This document shows positions 16,884 to 24,670 of a stretch of 59,130 nucleotides of DNA, one piece after another. The stretch's first letter is position 1, and the number at the start of each line of letters is the position of its first letter. The position numbers were made by a program, and so were the translations under genes. The DNA is taken from assembly GCA_964551965.1 (NCBI GenBank), contig CAZKFB010000003.1:1-59130 (forward strand). Reading direction: 5' to 3'. The stretch comes from CAG-582 sp964551965 (GTDB lineage Bacteria > Bacillota_I > Bacilli_A > RF39 > UBA660). Below the pieces are notes generated by a model. It saw only the letters and a list, made by a program, of their open reading frames with translations, had not been told where the DNA came from and ran no database searches.

Positions 16884-17584
16884 ATTTCTAATAATTTATT
16901 TACTTCATAAGTTGGTATTAAATTTCCTGCTTCTTTATTTTGTGGGTTATACCAAATAGTATCAAAACCATTATTAATTCCGCTAGCAATATCTGTAGTG
17001 AGGGAATCTCCGATAAATATAACATTACTTTTGGGTTCTTTTAAATCGTTAAATAGAGCATCCCAGAAATTGTGATCAGGTTTAGAAAAACCTAAAACTT
17101 CTGAACAATATATACTTGTAAAATATTTTTTAAAATCAACTTTGTTTAATTTATTTGTTGCGGCATTATATGGGCCATTAGTTGCAATAGCTAGACGGTA
17201 TTTATCGTATAGATATTCAAGAATCTCTCTAGCGCCTTCAATACTTTCAATATCAACACCTAAATTGCTACAATAAAGATTATTAATAGTTATAGCATGA
17301 TCAAAATCTTGAAGATGGAAGAATTCAAAAAATCTATTTGATCTTAAATAAGTTCTTAATTCTTCAACGTTCTCTTGAATATAAAGATGCTCAGGGACTA
17401 TCATTGTTCTATGTTCCCATCGGTACCAATATTCATAATCAAACTGTAAAAAAGCATAAAATAATTCATCTTGATAGGGAATACCTAAATACTCAGAAAT
17501 AACTTTAAATGCATAATTAGAAGCTTTAGTATTATCTATTAAAGTATCATCTAAATCAAGTATTATCGTGCTATATTTTTTCAT
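16868..17584 (-). CDS. HAD-superfamily nucleotidase, YjjG type
   Basis: All four HAD motifs are present: DLDDTLID (nucleophile Asp11, acid Asp13), ATNG, GFSKPD (Lys) and IFIGDSLTTDI. Length (238) and the helical cap agree with the YjjG/pyrimidine 5'-nucleotidase branch, whose best-known member removes phosphate from non-canonical pyrimidine nucleotides. The start has AGGAGGG upstream. It is a single gene with an extended -10 promoter. YjjG is the closest relative I recognise; related HAD phosphatases acting on other phosphates cannot be excluded. Confidence 0.83.
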   Translation of the reverse strand: MKKYSTIILDLDDTLIDNTKASNYAFKVISEYLGIPYQDELFYAFLQFDYEYWYRWEHRTMIVPEHLYIQENVEELRTYLRSNRFFEFFHLQDFDHAITINNLYCSNLGVDIESIEGAREILEYLYDKYRLAIATNGPYNAATNKLNKVDFKKYFTSIYCSEVLGFSKPDHNFWDALFNDLKEPKSNVIFIGDSLTTDIASGINNGFDTIWYNPQNKEAGNLIPTYEVNKLLEIKRRL

Positions 17585-17605
17585 GATATCCCTCCTTGAT
17601 TTGTT

Positions 17606-17614
17606 ATTATATCA
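17606..17614 (-). promoter_or_regulatory. Extended -10 element of the HAD gene
   Basis: TGaTATAAT on the minus strand, about 20 bases before the start codon. Confidence 0.5.
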
Positions 17615-17659
17615 TATTTACACTGATATGCTAGAAAATAAATACAAAACTAAATTATT

Positions 17660-17668
17660 TGATATAAT
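17660..17668 (+). promoter_or_regulatory. Extended -10 element of the HExxH protein gene
   Basis: TGaTATAAT lies 16 bases before the start codon. The intergenic region carries two divergent promoters in under 60 bases. Confidence 0.5.
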
Positions 17669-17684
17669 TATAGTAGGTGATTGT

Positions 17685-18779
17685 ATGATACAAGAGTTTT
17701 TACAAGGATTAAAAAGTAAGTACCAATATGATGATAATATATTAAAAGCAATTGAGATAACAATTAATTTAATGATTAAAAAGTATGGGAATGAAGCATT
17801 GAATGATATCTTAGAATTATTTAATAGTATTCCGATTTTTCCTTTTGTTGGATTAAATCAGAGTATTGTTAATGAAAAAATGAAAGAGTGTTTTGAAGGA
17901 AATAATCCTCATATTATTGAAGATGAAGAAGAGAATATATATGGTACTAATGCCGTAGGATCTGTATATTGTTATAATCCAATATTTAATGAAGATATGG
18001 AAGTAGTAGGAGAATCCAATTTTATAATTGTTGATGATAAAAAGGGTACAACTCAAGAAGCGGATTATTTTAATACTTTTGGTACAACAATAAATATTCC
18101 TTATTTCTTACATGAAGTTAATCATGCTTATGGTATGCAAAAGAAGAAATATGTTAATATAGATAATCAAATATTATGTAAACATGGATTATTTACTTCT
18201 GTTATTGATTATAAAAAGGAAGGAGATAAATATCATATAAGTACAACTAGTGGAAAAGATATTGTATTTGAAGAGATCATTAATCAAATGATAACCCAAG
18301 ATATGTTATGTGATTTCTTTAATGTTAATTCGTATAATGAAGTTAAACCAATACTTGATAGTATTAAATATGTTCCGATGGAATATGATTCTCTTCTAGT
18401 ATTTATTGGTAGAGAACTTAGTTTTGCAATGGGCGAGCAAGCAATTATGGATTTTAGAAGAGAAAATGATGAATCAGTCATTGAAGAATTTAATAATATG
18501 GCTGGACAAAGTGATATAGCAATTGAATATTTAGATGGAATAAAACCTCTTGAATATTTTGTTAACAAAACATATGATTTATTTCAACTTATTATTAACA
18601 AGTATAAATATGGCATTGAAAAATATGGTGAATTATCAGCAGAACTTATGTTAGATTCTTTAGCCCCCGTATATGCTTATGCAGATAAAAAGAATAATAC
18701 AGTTACTTTAGAAAAATATAAACAACAAAGAGAAAAAGTAATGAGTCCTTATAATAATCCGGATAAAAAATTAGACTAG
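17685..18779 (+). CDS. Putative zinc-dependent peptidase-like protein (HExxH)
   Basis: The start follows TAGGTGA. The 39 extra residues of the longer reading overlap the divergent promoters and were rejected. The 364-residue protein contains PYFLHEVNHAYG, with His143-Glu144-x-x-His147 as in gluzincin and metzincin zinc sites. A third ligand is probable but not certain (Glu in FEEIINQMI, or the EQAIMDF region). There is no signal peptide or membrane segment, so a cytoplasmic zinc hydrolase is implied. No family name is recognised. HExxH also occurs by chance, but the LHExNHAYG context is typical of real sites. Confidence 0.6.
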   Translation: MIQEFLQGLKSKYQYDDNILKAIEITINLMIKKYGNEALNDILELFNSIPIFPFVGLNQSIVNEKMKECFEGNNPHIIEDEEENIYGTNAVGSVYCYNPIFNEDMEVVGESNFIIVDDKKGTTQEADYFNTFGTTINIPYFLHEVNHAYGMQKKKYVNIDNQILCKHGLFTSVIDYKKEGDKYHISTTSGKDIVFEEIINQMITQDMLCDFFNVNSYNEVKPILDSIKYVPMEYDSLLVFIGRELSFAMGEQAIMDFRRENDESVIEEFNNMAGQSDIAIEYLDGIKPLEYFVNKTYDLFQLIINKYKYGIEKYGELSAELMLDSLAPVYAYADKKNNTVTLEKYKQQREKVMSPYNNPDKKLD

Positions 18780-18793
18780 TTCCTCATGAGAAT

Positions 18794-18822
18794 TTGACAT
18801 TTTTAAATATTTCATATATAAT
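18794..18822 (+). promoter_or_regulatory. Perfect consensus sigma-A promoter
   Basis: TTGACA, exactly 17 bases, TATAAT. It is the only perfect consensus pair I found in the window, and it drives the structured leader and the 26-residue gene. Confidence 0.88.
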
Positions 18823-18828
18823 GGCTTT

Positions 18829-18950
18829 CAAGTGAGGAGATATAAGTTAATCGAGCTATCTCGGGTGAAGAGCCTACACAATTATTATAATTGGAGTCAC
18901 GAACTATCTTGTTCGTGGCTTTTTGTTTGGAGTTACGAGCATAAAGGAGG
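18829..18950 (+). promoter_or_regulatory. Structured leader RNA with three-segment attenuator
   Basis: The leader starts about seven bases after the -10. It holds a GAGATA / TATCTC stem, a conserved-looking linker (GGGTGAAGAGCCTACA) and a CAATTA / TAATTG hairpin. Three mutually exclusive segments follow: A (18895-18904), B (18911-18920) and C (18931-18940). A with B makes a terminator ending in TTTTTG. B with C makes an alternative 10-bp stem (three G-U) that destroys it. C ends just before the ribosome-binding site. This is the layout of a transcription attenuator or riboswitch expression platform. I could not match the upstream part to a known riboswitch class. Confidence 0.6.
18895..18924 (+). 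terminator. Attenuator terminator (segments A and B)
   Basis: AGTCACGAAC / GTTCGTGGCT stem with one G-U, loop TATCTT, then TTTTTG. It lies between the promoter and the 26-residue gene. Confidence 0.75.
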
Positions 18951-18957
18951 ATGTAAT

Positions 18958-19038
18958 ATGAAAAATTATGTCATGTATTTTTATAATTGTTTCTATGCTG
19001 TCAGTGACTCAATAACCATTATGAGTGAGTTATTTTAA
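18958..19038 (+). CDS. 26-residue hydrophobic/aromatic peptide
   Basis: AAAGGAGG seven bases upstream is one of the strongest ribosome-binding sites in the window. The peptide (MKNYVMYFYNCFYAVSDSIT plus six more residues) is rich in Tyr/Phe with one Cys and would fit one short membrane helix. The longer 68-residue reading runs through the attenuator and was rejected. It has its own promoter, leader and terminator and is not co-transcribed with the ABC-2 exporter 130 bases further. It could be a regulatory or toxin-like peptide, or the true product may be RNA: TATGTCAT near the start can pair with ATGACATA after the stop. Confidence 0.5.
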   Translation: MKNYVMYFYNCFYAVSDSITIMSELF

Positions 19039-19074
19039 CCAAATAATGACATACTTGGATTTTAATCATTGATA

Positions 19075-19108
19075 ACATAGACTTAATTATTTGTCTATGT
19101 TTTTGTTT
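19075..19108 (+). terminator. Intrinsic terminator after the 26-residue gene
   Basis: ACATAGAC / GTCTATGT stem, 10-nt loop, TTTTGTTT. Confidence 0.85.
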
Positions 19109-19137
19109 ACACATTAATCTTTTTCTACTAATTAGTA

Positions 19138-19146
19138 TGTTATAAT
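19138..19146 (+). promoter_or_regulatory. Extended -10 element of the ABC-2 exporter operon
   Basis: TGtTATAAT, about 25 bases before the ATPase start. Confidence 0.55.
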
Positions 19147-19171
19147 TTTAAATAGTAGGAGTGTGATGTTT

Positions 19172-20149
19172 ATGGCTGTAATTGAAGTAAAGAATTTATC
19201 AAAAAAGTTTAAAGTAAAAATAAAGGAAAAAGGTTTAAAAGGTAGTTTAAAAACTATAATTAAACCAAAATATAAGACAATAGAAGCTGTAAAAGATATT
19301 AGTTTTGAAGTAGAAAAAGGAGAAATTGTTGCCTTTATTGGACCTAATGGAGCAGGTAAAAGTACAACAATTAAGATGATGACAAGTATATTGAATCCTG
19401 ATTCAGGTTCTATTAAAGTACTAGGATTTGATCCAATGAAAGATCGTAAGAAATTATCATACGCAATTGGAACAGTATTTGGTCAAAAAGAACAATTATG
19501 GACGCATTTAACTCCATACGATAACTTTAAGTTCTTTGGAGCTATTTATGATATTCCATCCTATGCTGTTGATAAAAAGATAGAGGAATTTAAAGCATTG
19601 TTTGAATTGGAAGAATTTATAGATACTCCAGTTCGTAATCTATCTTTAGGTCAAAGAATTAGATGTGAAATTGTTGCATCTTTAATTCATGAACCTAAAG
19701 TAATGTTCTTAGATGAACCAACGATTGGTCTTGATCCGGTAGTTAAAGAAAATATTAGAACTTTAATTAAACGAATGAATAAGGAATATAAGACAACAAT
19801 AATATTAACGAGTCACGATGTATCTGACATTGAAAAACTATGTAAACGAGTAATCATTATTAATAATGGACAATTAGTAATGGATGATTCAATGGAGAAT
19901 TTAAAATATCATTATTTAAACAAAAAGATTGTTGATGCTAAGATGAGAGAAAAAGTTAATCTAGATGATGAAGATGGTATAACAATTCTTAAGGATAAAG
20001 GATATAACATTAAAATAGAAGTTGATATTACTAAGAGAAGTGTAACTGATGCGTTAAAACTATTGAATCCTGATAATATAGTTGATATTAATATATCTAA
20101 TACTCCACTAGAGGATATTATTAGTAGTATTTATAAAAATAAGGAGTAA
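19172..20149 (+). CDS. ABC-2 type exporter ATPase
   Basis: Walker A is GPNGAGKST, the signature is LSLGQ, Walker B is VMFLDEPTIGLD and the H-loop is LTSHD. The N-terminal KxKxKGLKGSLKTIIKPKYK insertion and the GQKEQLWTHLT stretch are characteristic of the DrrA-like ATPases that pair with two six-helix permeases. Two earlier in-frame starts (GTG, ATG) lie inside the ribosome-binding site, so the third was chosen. First gene of a three-gene operon; two permease genes follow directly. Such systems export drugs, lipids or polysaccharides; no cargo is indicated. Confidence 0.92.
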   Translation: MAVIEVKNLSKKFKVKIKEKGLKGSLKTIIKPKYKTIEAVKDISFEVEKGEIVAFIGPNGAGKSTTIKMMTSILNPDSGSIKVLGFDPMKDRKKLSYAIGTVFGQKEQLWTHLTPYDNFKFFGAIYDIPSYAVDKKIEEFKALFELEEFIDTPVRNLSLGQRIRCEIVASLIHEPKVMFLDEPTIGLDPVVKENIRTLIKRMNKEYKTTIILTSHDVSDIEKLCKRVIIINNGQLVMDDSMENLKYHYLNKKIVDAKMREKVNLDDEDGITILKDKGYNIKIEVDITKRSVTDALKLLNPDNIVDINISNTPLEDIISSIYKNKE

Positions 20150-20150
20150 C

Positions 20151-20942
20151 ATGAAAAAGTATTTATTTATAATAAAAACCGAAATAATGTCTAATTTCCA
20201 ATATATATGGAATGTTTTATTTGGATTTGTTGGTTATGCAATTATATTATTTATTCTATTTAACTTATGGAAATATCTCTATAGTGATCCTAGTCAATTA
20301 ATAAATGGCTATAACATGAATCAAATGACATGGTATGTAATTATTACTGAGATTCTTTGGAGTACTTTAGGTGGTAGAAAATTATGTCGTAAGATAAGTA
20401 ATGATGTTAAAAGTGGTAATATAGCTTACAACATAAATAAACCTTATGATTATATTGGTTATTCTCTATCTACTCATTTAGGAGATATGATAGTAAAAGG
20501 AATTATATTTACTATTTTAGGAATGCTTCTTGGATATATATTTTTAGGATCTTTTCCAAATTTAAATATAATTAGTATATTAATACTTATCTTAGTAGCA
20601 ATTTTAGCATCAATTATTAGTTGTTTATTAATTATTATAATTGGACTATTTTCTTTCTTTATTGAAGATTCAGGACCATTCTATTGGTTATATAGTAAAT
20701 TTATTCTTATTTTAGGAACGATATTTCCTATTGAATACTTTCCTAAAGTAATGCAAGGATTTTTGAATTATAGTCCAGTTTATGTAGTTAGTTATGGACC
20801 TGCTAAATTGTTTGTTGATTTTTCTTATTCAAGAGCTTTATCAATAATAATTGCCCAAGTAGTTTATATTATTGTTGTATCTTTAATTGCAAACATTATA
20901 TATAGAAAGGGAGTGAAGAGAATAAATGTTAACGGTGGTTAA
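20151..20942 (+). CDS. ABC-2 exporter permease, subunit 1
   Basis: 263 residues with about six hydrophobic helices, no signal peptide and no ATPase motif. The short NxxKPYDYIGYSLSTHLGD loop after helix 2 is characteristic of the permease family paired with DrrA-like ATPases. The start is one base after the ATPase stop and its ribosome-binding site (AAGGAG) lies within the ATPase's last codons, so they are translated together. It should form a heterodimer with the next gene product. Confidence 0.85.
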   Translation: MKKYLFIIKTEIMSNFQYIWNVLFGFVGYAIILFILFNLWKYLYSDPSQLINGYNMNQMTWYVIITEILWSTLGGRKLCRKISNDVKSGNIAYNINKPYDYIGYSLSTHLGDMIVKGIIFTILGMLLGYIFLGSFPNLNIISILILILVAILASIISCLLIIIIGLFSFFIEDSGPFYWLYSKFILILGTIFPIEYFPKVMQGFLNYSPVYVVSYGPAKLFVDFSYSRALSIIIAQVVYIIVVSLIANIIYRKGVKRINVNGG

Positions 20943-21720
20943 AAATCAAATAAAAGTTAATTTATTAACACTTAAATATGCTATTATGAGAGAAATGATT
21001 AATAAAATCACATTCTTTTCTAATATTATATTTATGATATTGAATAATTCATGTATGATTGTTCAATGGGTTGTTCTTTTTTCCATTAAAAGTGATATGG
21101 GGGGATATACTTTTCGAGATGTCCTTCTATTATGGGGACTTGCAGCAGGGACATATGGAGTATCACATTTTTTCTTTAAGAGATGTTTTAATCTATCAGA
21201 AACTATTAATAATGGTTCTTTAGACAATTATATTATTCAACCTAAAAATATCTTATTATCAGCTATTACTTCGGATGTTGAAGTGTCAGCCTTAGGTGAT
21301 ATGGTATTTGCTATAATAGTCTATTTTATATATGGATTTACTATTAGAGGATTTATTCTATTCATCTTGTTTTCTATAACAGGAGGTTTAATGATAACAG
21401 CTATTTCTGTTATCTTGAATAGTTTGAGCTTTTGGTTTAATAATGCCGATATGATTGCTGAATCAGGTAATGGTTTAATGACTAACTTTGCAACATATCC
21501 GGATGGAATATTTAAGGGAATTACTAAATGGTTACTATTTACAATTATTCCGGTTGGAATAGTTAATTATATACCAATAAAAGCAATAATAGCTTTTAAT
21601 CCAACATTGTTATTAATCAATGTTGTTGGTTGTATAATATTGGTTACTTTAGCATTCTTAGTATTCTATTTAGGTTTAAAAAGATATTCATCTACTAACT
21701 TGATGAATGCAAGAATTTAA
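20926..21720 (+). CDS. ABC-2 exporter permease, subunit 2
   Basis: 264 residues and six predicted helices. The SLDNYIIQPKNILLSAI loop corresponds to the NINKPYDYIGYSL loop of the first permease. It overlaps that gene by 17 bases. The pair with one ATPase gives a complete heterodimeric ABC-2 exporter. After it comes a terminator shared with the convergent kinase-like gene. Confidence 0.85.
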   Translation: MLTVVKNQIKVNLLTLKYAIMREMINKITFFSNIIFMILNNSCMIVQWVVLFSIKSDMGGYTFRDVLLLWGLAAGTYGVSHFFFKRCFNLSETINNGSLDNYIIQPKNILLSAITSDVEVSALGDMVFAIIVYFIYGFTIRGFILFILFSITGGLMITAISVILNSLSFWFNNADMIAESGNGLMTNFATYPDGIFKGITKWLLFTIIPVGIVNYIPIKAIIAFNPTLLLINVVGCIILVTLAFLVFYLGLKRYSSTNLMNARI

Positions 21721-21740
21721 GGATACGAACAAGATAGTAT

Positions 21741-21766
21741 AAAAGATCTAATTTCTTAGATCTTTT
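21741..21766. terminator. Bidirectional terminator
   Basis: AAAAGATCTAA / TTAGATCTTTT perfect stem, TTTC loop. It includes the first bases of the minus-strand stop codon. Confidence 0.88.
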
Positions 21767-22391
21767 AAAGTGCCTGATTTTTTATATCTCCATAAAAATT
21801 ATCTCCACAATTTTGTATTAGATATTCATTAGCTTTATATATTTTAGTAAATTCATATCCGTTAGATTTATCTTGAAATGCATTAAATAGAAGATAACCA
21901 ATTAGAAATATATTCATTTCTTTTATATTGTTATTATAGAAGTTTTTCTTTAAAAATTCTTCTTCAGTAGGAACGTACATATAACTAGTTAAATCAATAA
22001 AGTAGAAATGATTATCATGTATTATGTAGTTATAGTATAAGTCTTGTATTTTAAATCCATTATCACTCAAAATGATAATATCTTCTTTGATTCCTTCATA
22101 GTCTATTGAATCTCTATCTAATTCACTTTCTAGTAGTTTATTTTCAGTATATCCAATTACCATACCATCTTTGATAATTAAGTCTTGAGGTTTATTAAAG
22201 AATTTTAGGGGTAGAGTACTTAATTTTTCTATACCATTAATACTTATTATTTTATATGGAGAAGTTCTATTGTTTGAAAATAGTTTTATTACTTTATCTT
22301 CATAGTTATAAGCAGTTACTTCTTTTCCAGCACCTAAAATATTATCTTCTCTTATGTATTGTTCAATATTTTCATAGTTTATTTTATTCAT
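21765..22391 (-). CDS. Small protein-kinase-like fold protein
   Basis: The N-terminus reads as a kinase glycine loop and Lys strand (ILGAGKEVTAYNYEDKVIKLF). A mid segment, then YNYIIHDNHFYFIDLTSY, resembles the catalytic-loop and metal-binding region of small atypical kinases such as aminoglycoside-phosphotransferase or lipopolysaccharide-kinase folds. The HRD/DFG motifs are not canonical: only the Asp of FIDLTSY is obvious. At 208 residues it is short for a kinase. It could be an active atypical kinase or a pseudokinase. It is divergent from the PurA/PurZ-like gene, with a promoter between them. Confidence 0.5.
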   Translation of the reverse strand: MNKINYENIEQYIREDNILGAGKEVTAYNYEDKVIKLFSNNRTSPYKIISINGIEKLSTLPLKFFNKPQDLIIKDGMVIGYTENKLLESELDRDSIDYEGIKEDIIILSDNGFKIQDLYYNYIIHDNHFYFIDLTSYMYVPTEEEFLKKNFYNNNIKEMNIFLIGYLLFNAFQDKSNGYEFTKIYKANEYLIQNCGDNFYGDIKNQAL

Positions 22392-22412
22392 ACTAATATC
22401 CTCACTTTTAAT

Positions 22413-22421
22413 ATTATAGCA
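22413..22421 (-). promoter_or_regulatory. Extended -10 element of the kinase-like gene
   Basis: TGcTATAAT on the minus strand, about 20 bases before the start codon. Confidence 0.5.
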
Positions 22422-22481
22422 AATTTTTAATATTTATAGTAAAATAGATAATTATATTTAATTAATGTTAGGGGAGTTTAT

Positions 22482-23855
22482 ATGTTAAGAAATGTAATTT
22501 CCGTAATTGATGGAGCTGCCGGTTCTTGTGGTAAAGCTAAAGTAATTGGTGAGATAGCTACTTTAGAAGGAATTAATTTAGGTGCTAGTGTAACCAATTG
22601 TATGCCTAATGCTGGTCATTCTTTTGTTGATAATAGAGGTAAAAAAATAGTATTTCGCAATATTCCCGTATCTTCAGTTAACCCTAAAACAGAATTATTT
22701 ATTGGTCCAGGATCAGCAATTGATATGGAAGTATTTAAAGATGAATATATGCGAGTTCAGAAAATTGTTGGAAATCGAAAAATATATATTCATGAGATGA
22801 CTCCCTTAATAGAAGAAAGACATAAAGCATATGAAAGGGAGCATATAAAAAGCGGTTCGACTTTTAAAGGATGTGGAGCTGTTACTCAAGAGAAAGTTAT
22901 TCGTGATGAAAAGTTAAGATTCTTTAAAGATTTTAAAAATGCTATAGTTTTATCCAATGATGATTGGTTAGATTGTCTTTATAAACATTTAGATAATGAA
23001 TCTGAATATGTTATGATGGAAGGATCTCAGGGTTGTGACTTAGATTTAAACCATAGTGGTAATTATCCTTATGTAACGAGTAGAAATGTATCAACAACTC
23101 AGTTGCTTGCCGATTCAGGAATTTCTGCAGAAAGATTGTTACAAACAATTTTAGTAATTAGACCTTTTCCAATTAGAATAAGCAATATTACTAAAACAGG
23201 TAAATATATCTATACTGGTTCTTATGGTACGGGGGAAGAATTAAAATGGACACAAGTAAATTTAGCTAGTATGTATGGTGGTTATCCATTTAAAGGCGAT
23301 GTTGATTTATATTCATCTAAATTAGCATGTGATATTGTTTCAAGACTTATTGATGAATGTCCGGAAGTATATTTAAAACAAGTATTTAAAAATAATTATA
23401 AAAATATTGTGGTAGAAAACATTACTCTTTTAGAAGCCTTAGAAATTGAGAGATTAGTTCATAAATCAAGAGGAGAAAGAGAGTACCAAACCGAGTTAAT
23501 AGATTTACCAACATTAGATTCTGAATTACCGGAAAACACGATAATAGATCAATCAGAAGAGACAACAGTTACAAAGATGGAGAGAAGAATATTTGATCTC
23601 GATATAAATAAATTAAAAAATAATTGCCGTATTAATACACCATCTAGTTTATATCTTAACTTTTTTGAACATTTAGGATACGAATTTATAAATGAAAAAG
23701 GTTTATTTGATGATATATATTTTAATAGGTATTTAAGAGAATATTTAAATTGGTTAGAGTATGAAACGGGCATTGATATATCAGCTTTAGGTACGGGACA
23801 AATTAATGGAAGTAGGATTGTAAAACAAAGAATATTGAGAGATATAATAAAGTAA
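22482..23855 (+). CDS. Adenylosuccinate synthetase-family protein, PurZ-like variant
   Basis: PurA family by overall pattern: NAGHSF (His46, matching catalytic His41 of E. coli), EGSQGCDLD (180-188), NYPYVTSRN and the aspartate-binding loop TTVTKMERR (361-369). The GTP loop, GDEGKGK in PurA, reads GSCGKAK here (14-20), so the universally conserved catalytic Asp is Ser15. From memory, phage PurZ enzymes, which join dGMP and aspartate for 2-aminoadenine synthesis, also lack this Asp. The protein is therefore more like PurZ or a neofunctionalised paralogue than housekeeping PurA. AGGGGAG precedes the start. A methyltransferase, a glycosylase-like gene and an exporter follow. Substrate unproven. 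Confidence 0.72.
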   Translation: MLRNVISVIDGAAGSCGKAKVIGEIATLEGINLGASVTNCMPNAGHSFVDNRGKKIVFRNIPVSSVNPKTELFIGPGSAIDMEVFKDEYMRVQKIVGNRKIYIHEMTPLIEERHKAYEREHIKSGSTFKGCGAVTQEKVIRDEKLRFFKDFKNAIVLSNDDWLDCLYKHLDNESEYVMMEGSQGCDLDLNHSGNYPYVTSRNVSTTQLLADSGISAERLLQTILVIRPFPIRISNITKTGKYIYTGSYGTGEELKWTQVNLASMYGGYPFKGDVDLYSSKLACDIVSRLIDECPEVYLKQVFKNNYKNIVVENITLLEALEIERLVHKSRGEREYQTELIDLPTLDSELPENTIIDQSEETTVTKMERRIFDLDINKLKNNCRINTPSSLYLNFFEHLGYEFINEKGLFDDIYFNRYLREYLNWLEYETGIDISALGTGQINGSRIVKQRILRDIIK

Positions 23856-23869
23856 TTATTGCTTATTAA

Positions 23870-23878
23870 TGATATAAT
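23870..23878 (+). promoter_or_regulatory. Extended -10 element of the methyltransferase operon
   Basis: TGaTATAAT between the synthetase stop and the methyltransferase start. Confidence 0.5.
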
Positions 23879-23895
23879 TATTGTAGGTGATTACT

Positions 23896-24660
23896 ATGAA
23901 AAATGATTATGATAAATTTGCTTTAAAAAGACAACAAGATATAATTAATGGACTTAAACCTTCACATCGCTTTGTTGAAAAACCAATGATGAAGAGCATG
24001 ATGCCTGACTTGAAAGACAAAAAAATATTAATGCTTGGATGTGGAACTGGTGAAGAATCGGTTTTACTTGAAAATTTTGGAGCTGATCCTAAAAATATTG
24101 TAGGTATCGATTTATCTAGCAATTCTATTGAAATTGCTAAAAAGTCTTATCCTGATATTGAATTTATAGTAGGTGATATGAATTCTTTACCTTTTGATGA
24201 TAATACTTTTGATTTTTGTTATAGTAGTTTAGCTGTACATTATAGTGGAACTCCAAATAAAGTTTATAATGAAGTTTATCGAGTTTTAAATAGTGATGGA
24301 TTATTCTTATTTTCCGTTGCGCATCCCCTAAGATGGGCATCAGAAGAAAAGAGTATTGATGGTGATATTGCAAGAGTTATTGGATGTTCTAAAAGTGACA
24401 AAGCAAATAATGTATATGGAAAATATCATACATTTGAAAAGCATACCTTCTCATCTTTTGCTTGGCAAGATGATGGAGAAATATTGGAGTTTTATGTTGG
24501 ATCTCCATCCATGCATTTTAAATTGCTAAAGTCTGCTAAATTTGATATAATTGATTTCACTGAGTCAAAATGCGTTGAAGAAGCTAAGGAAGTAGATATA
24601 AATTATTACACTAAAAATGTTGAAGTACCTCAATTTATGGCATTCTTAGCTAAAAAGTAA
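23896..24660 (+). CDS. Class I SAM-dependent methyltransferase
   Basis: Rossmann-type motif I LMLGCGTGEES, acidic motif II VGIDLSS, motif GDMNSLPFDDNTFD and YRVLNSDGLFLFSVAHPLRW match the UbiE/Methyltransf_11 class that methylates small molecules. The start is the ATG after GTAGGTGA; a GTG nine bases upstream lies within that site. First gene of a three-gene transcript with the glycosylase-like and ABC exporter genes. The substrate could be a nucleoside-derived metabolite given its neighbours, which is inference. Confidence 0.88.
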   Translation: MKNDYDKFALKRQQDIINGLKPSHRFVEKPMMKSMMPDLKDKKILMLGCGTGEESVLLENFGADPKNIVGIDLSSNSIEIAKKSYPDIEFIVGDMNSLPFDDNTFDFCYSSLAVHYSGTPNKVYNEVYRVLNSDGLFLFSVAHPLRWASEEKSIDGDIARVIGCSKSDKANNVYGKYHTFEKHTFSSFAWQDDGEILEFYVGSPSMHFKLLKSAKFDIIDFTESKCVEEAKEVDINYYTKNVEVPQFMAFLAKK

Positions 24661-24670
24661 AGGGGTTATT

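Noticed and set aside
18829..18950. Known riboswitch classes (purine, preQ1, SAM, TPP, guanidine, fluoride, T-box)
   Set aside because: I compared the conserved core sequences I remember and found none; in particular there is no T-box AGGGTGGNACCGCG and no purine-type loop pattern.
18832..19038. 68-residue reading covering the attenuator
   Set aside because: It would use the attenuator stems as codons and has no proper ribosome-binding site; the internal ATG at 18958 has AAAGGAGG.
22482..23855. Interpretation as evidence for a phage with a 2-aminoadenine (Z) genome
   Set aside because: No phage structural, integrase, DNA polymerase, datZ or MazZ-type gene is nearby and the flanks are housekeeping or exporter genes; only the enzyme-level similarity to PurZ is retained.
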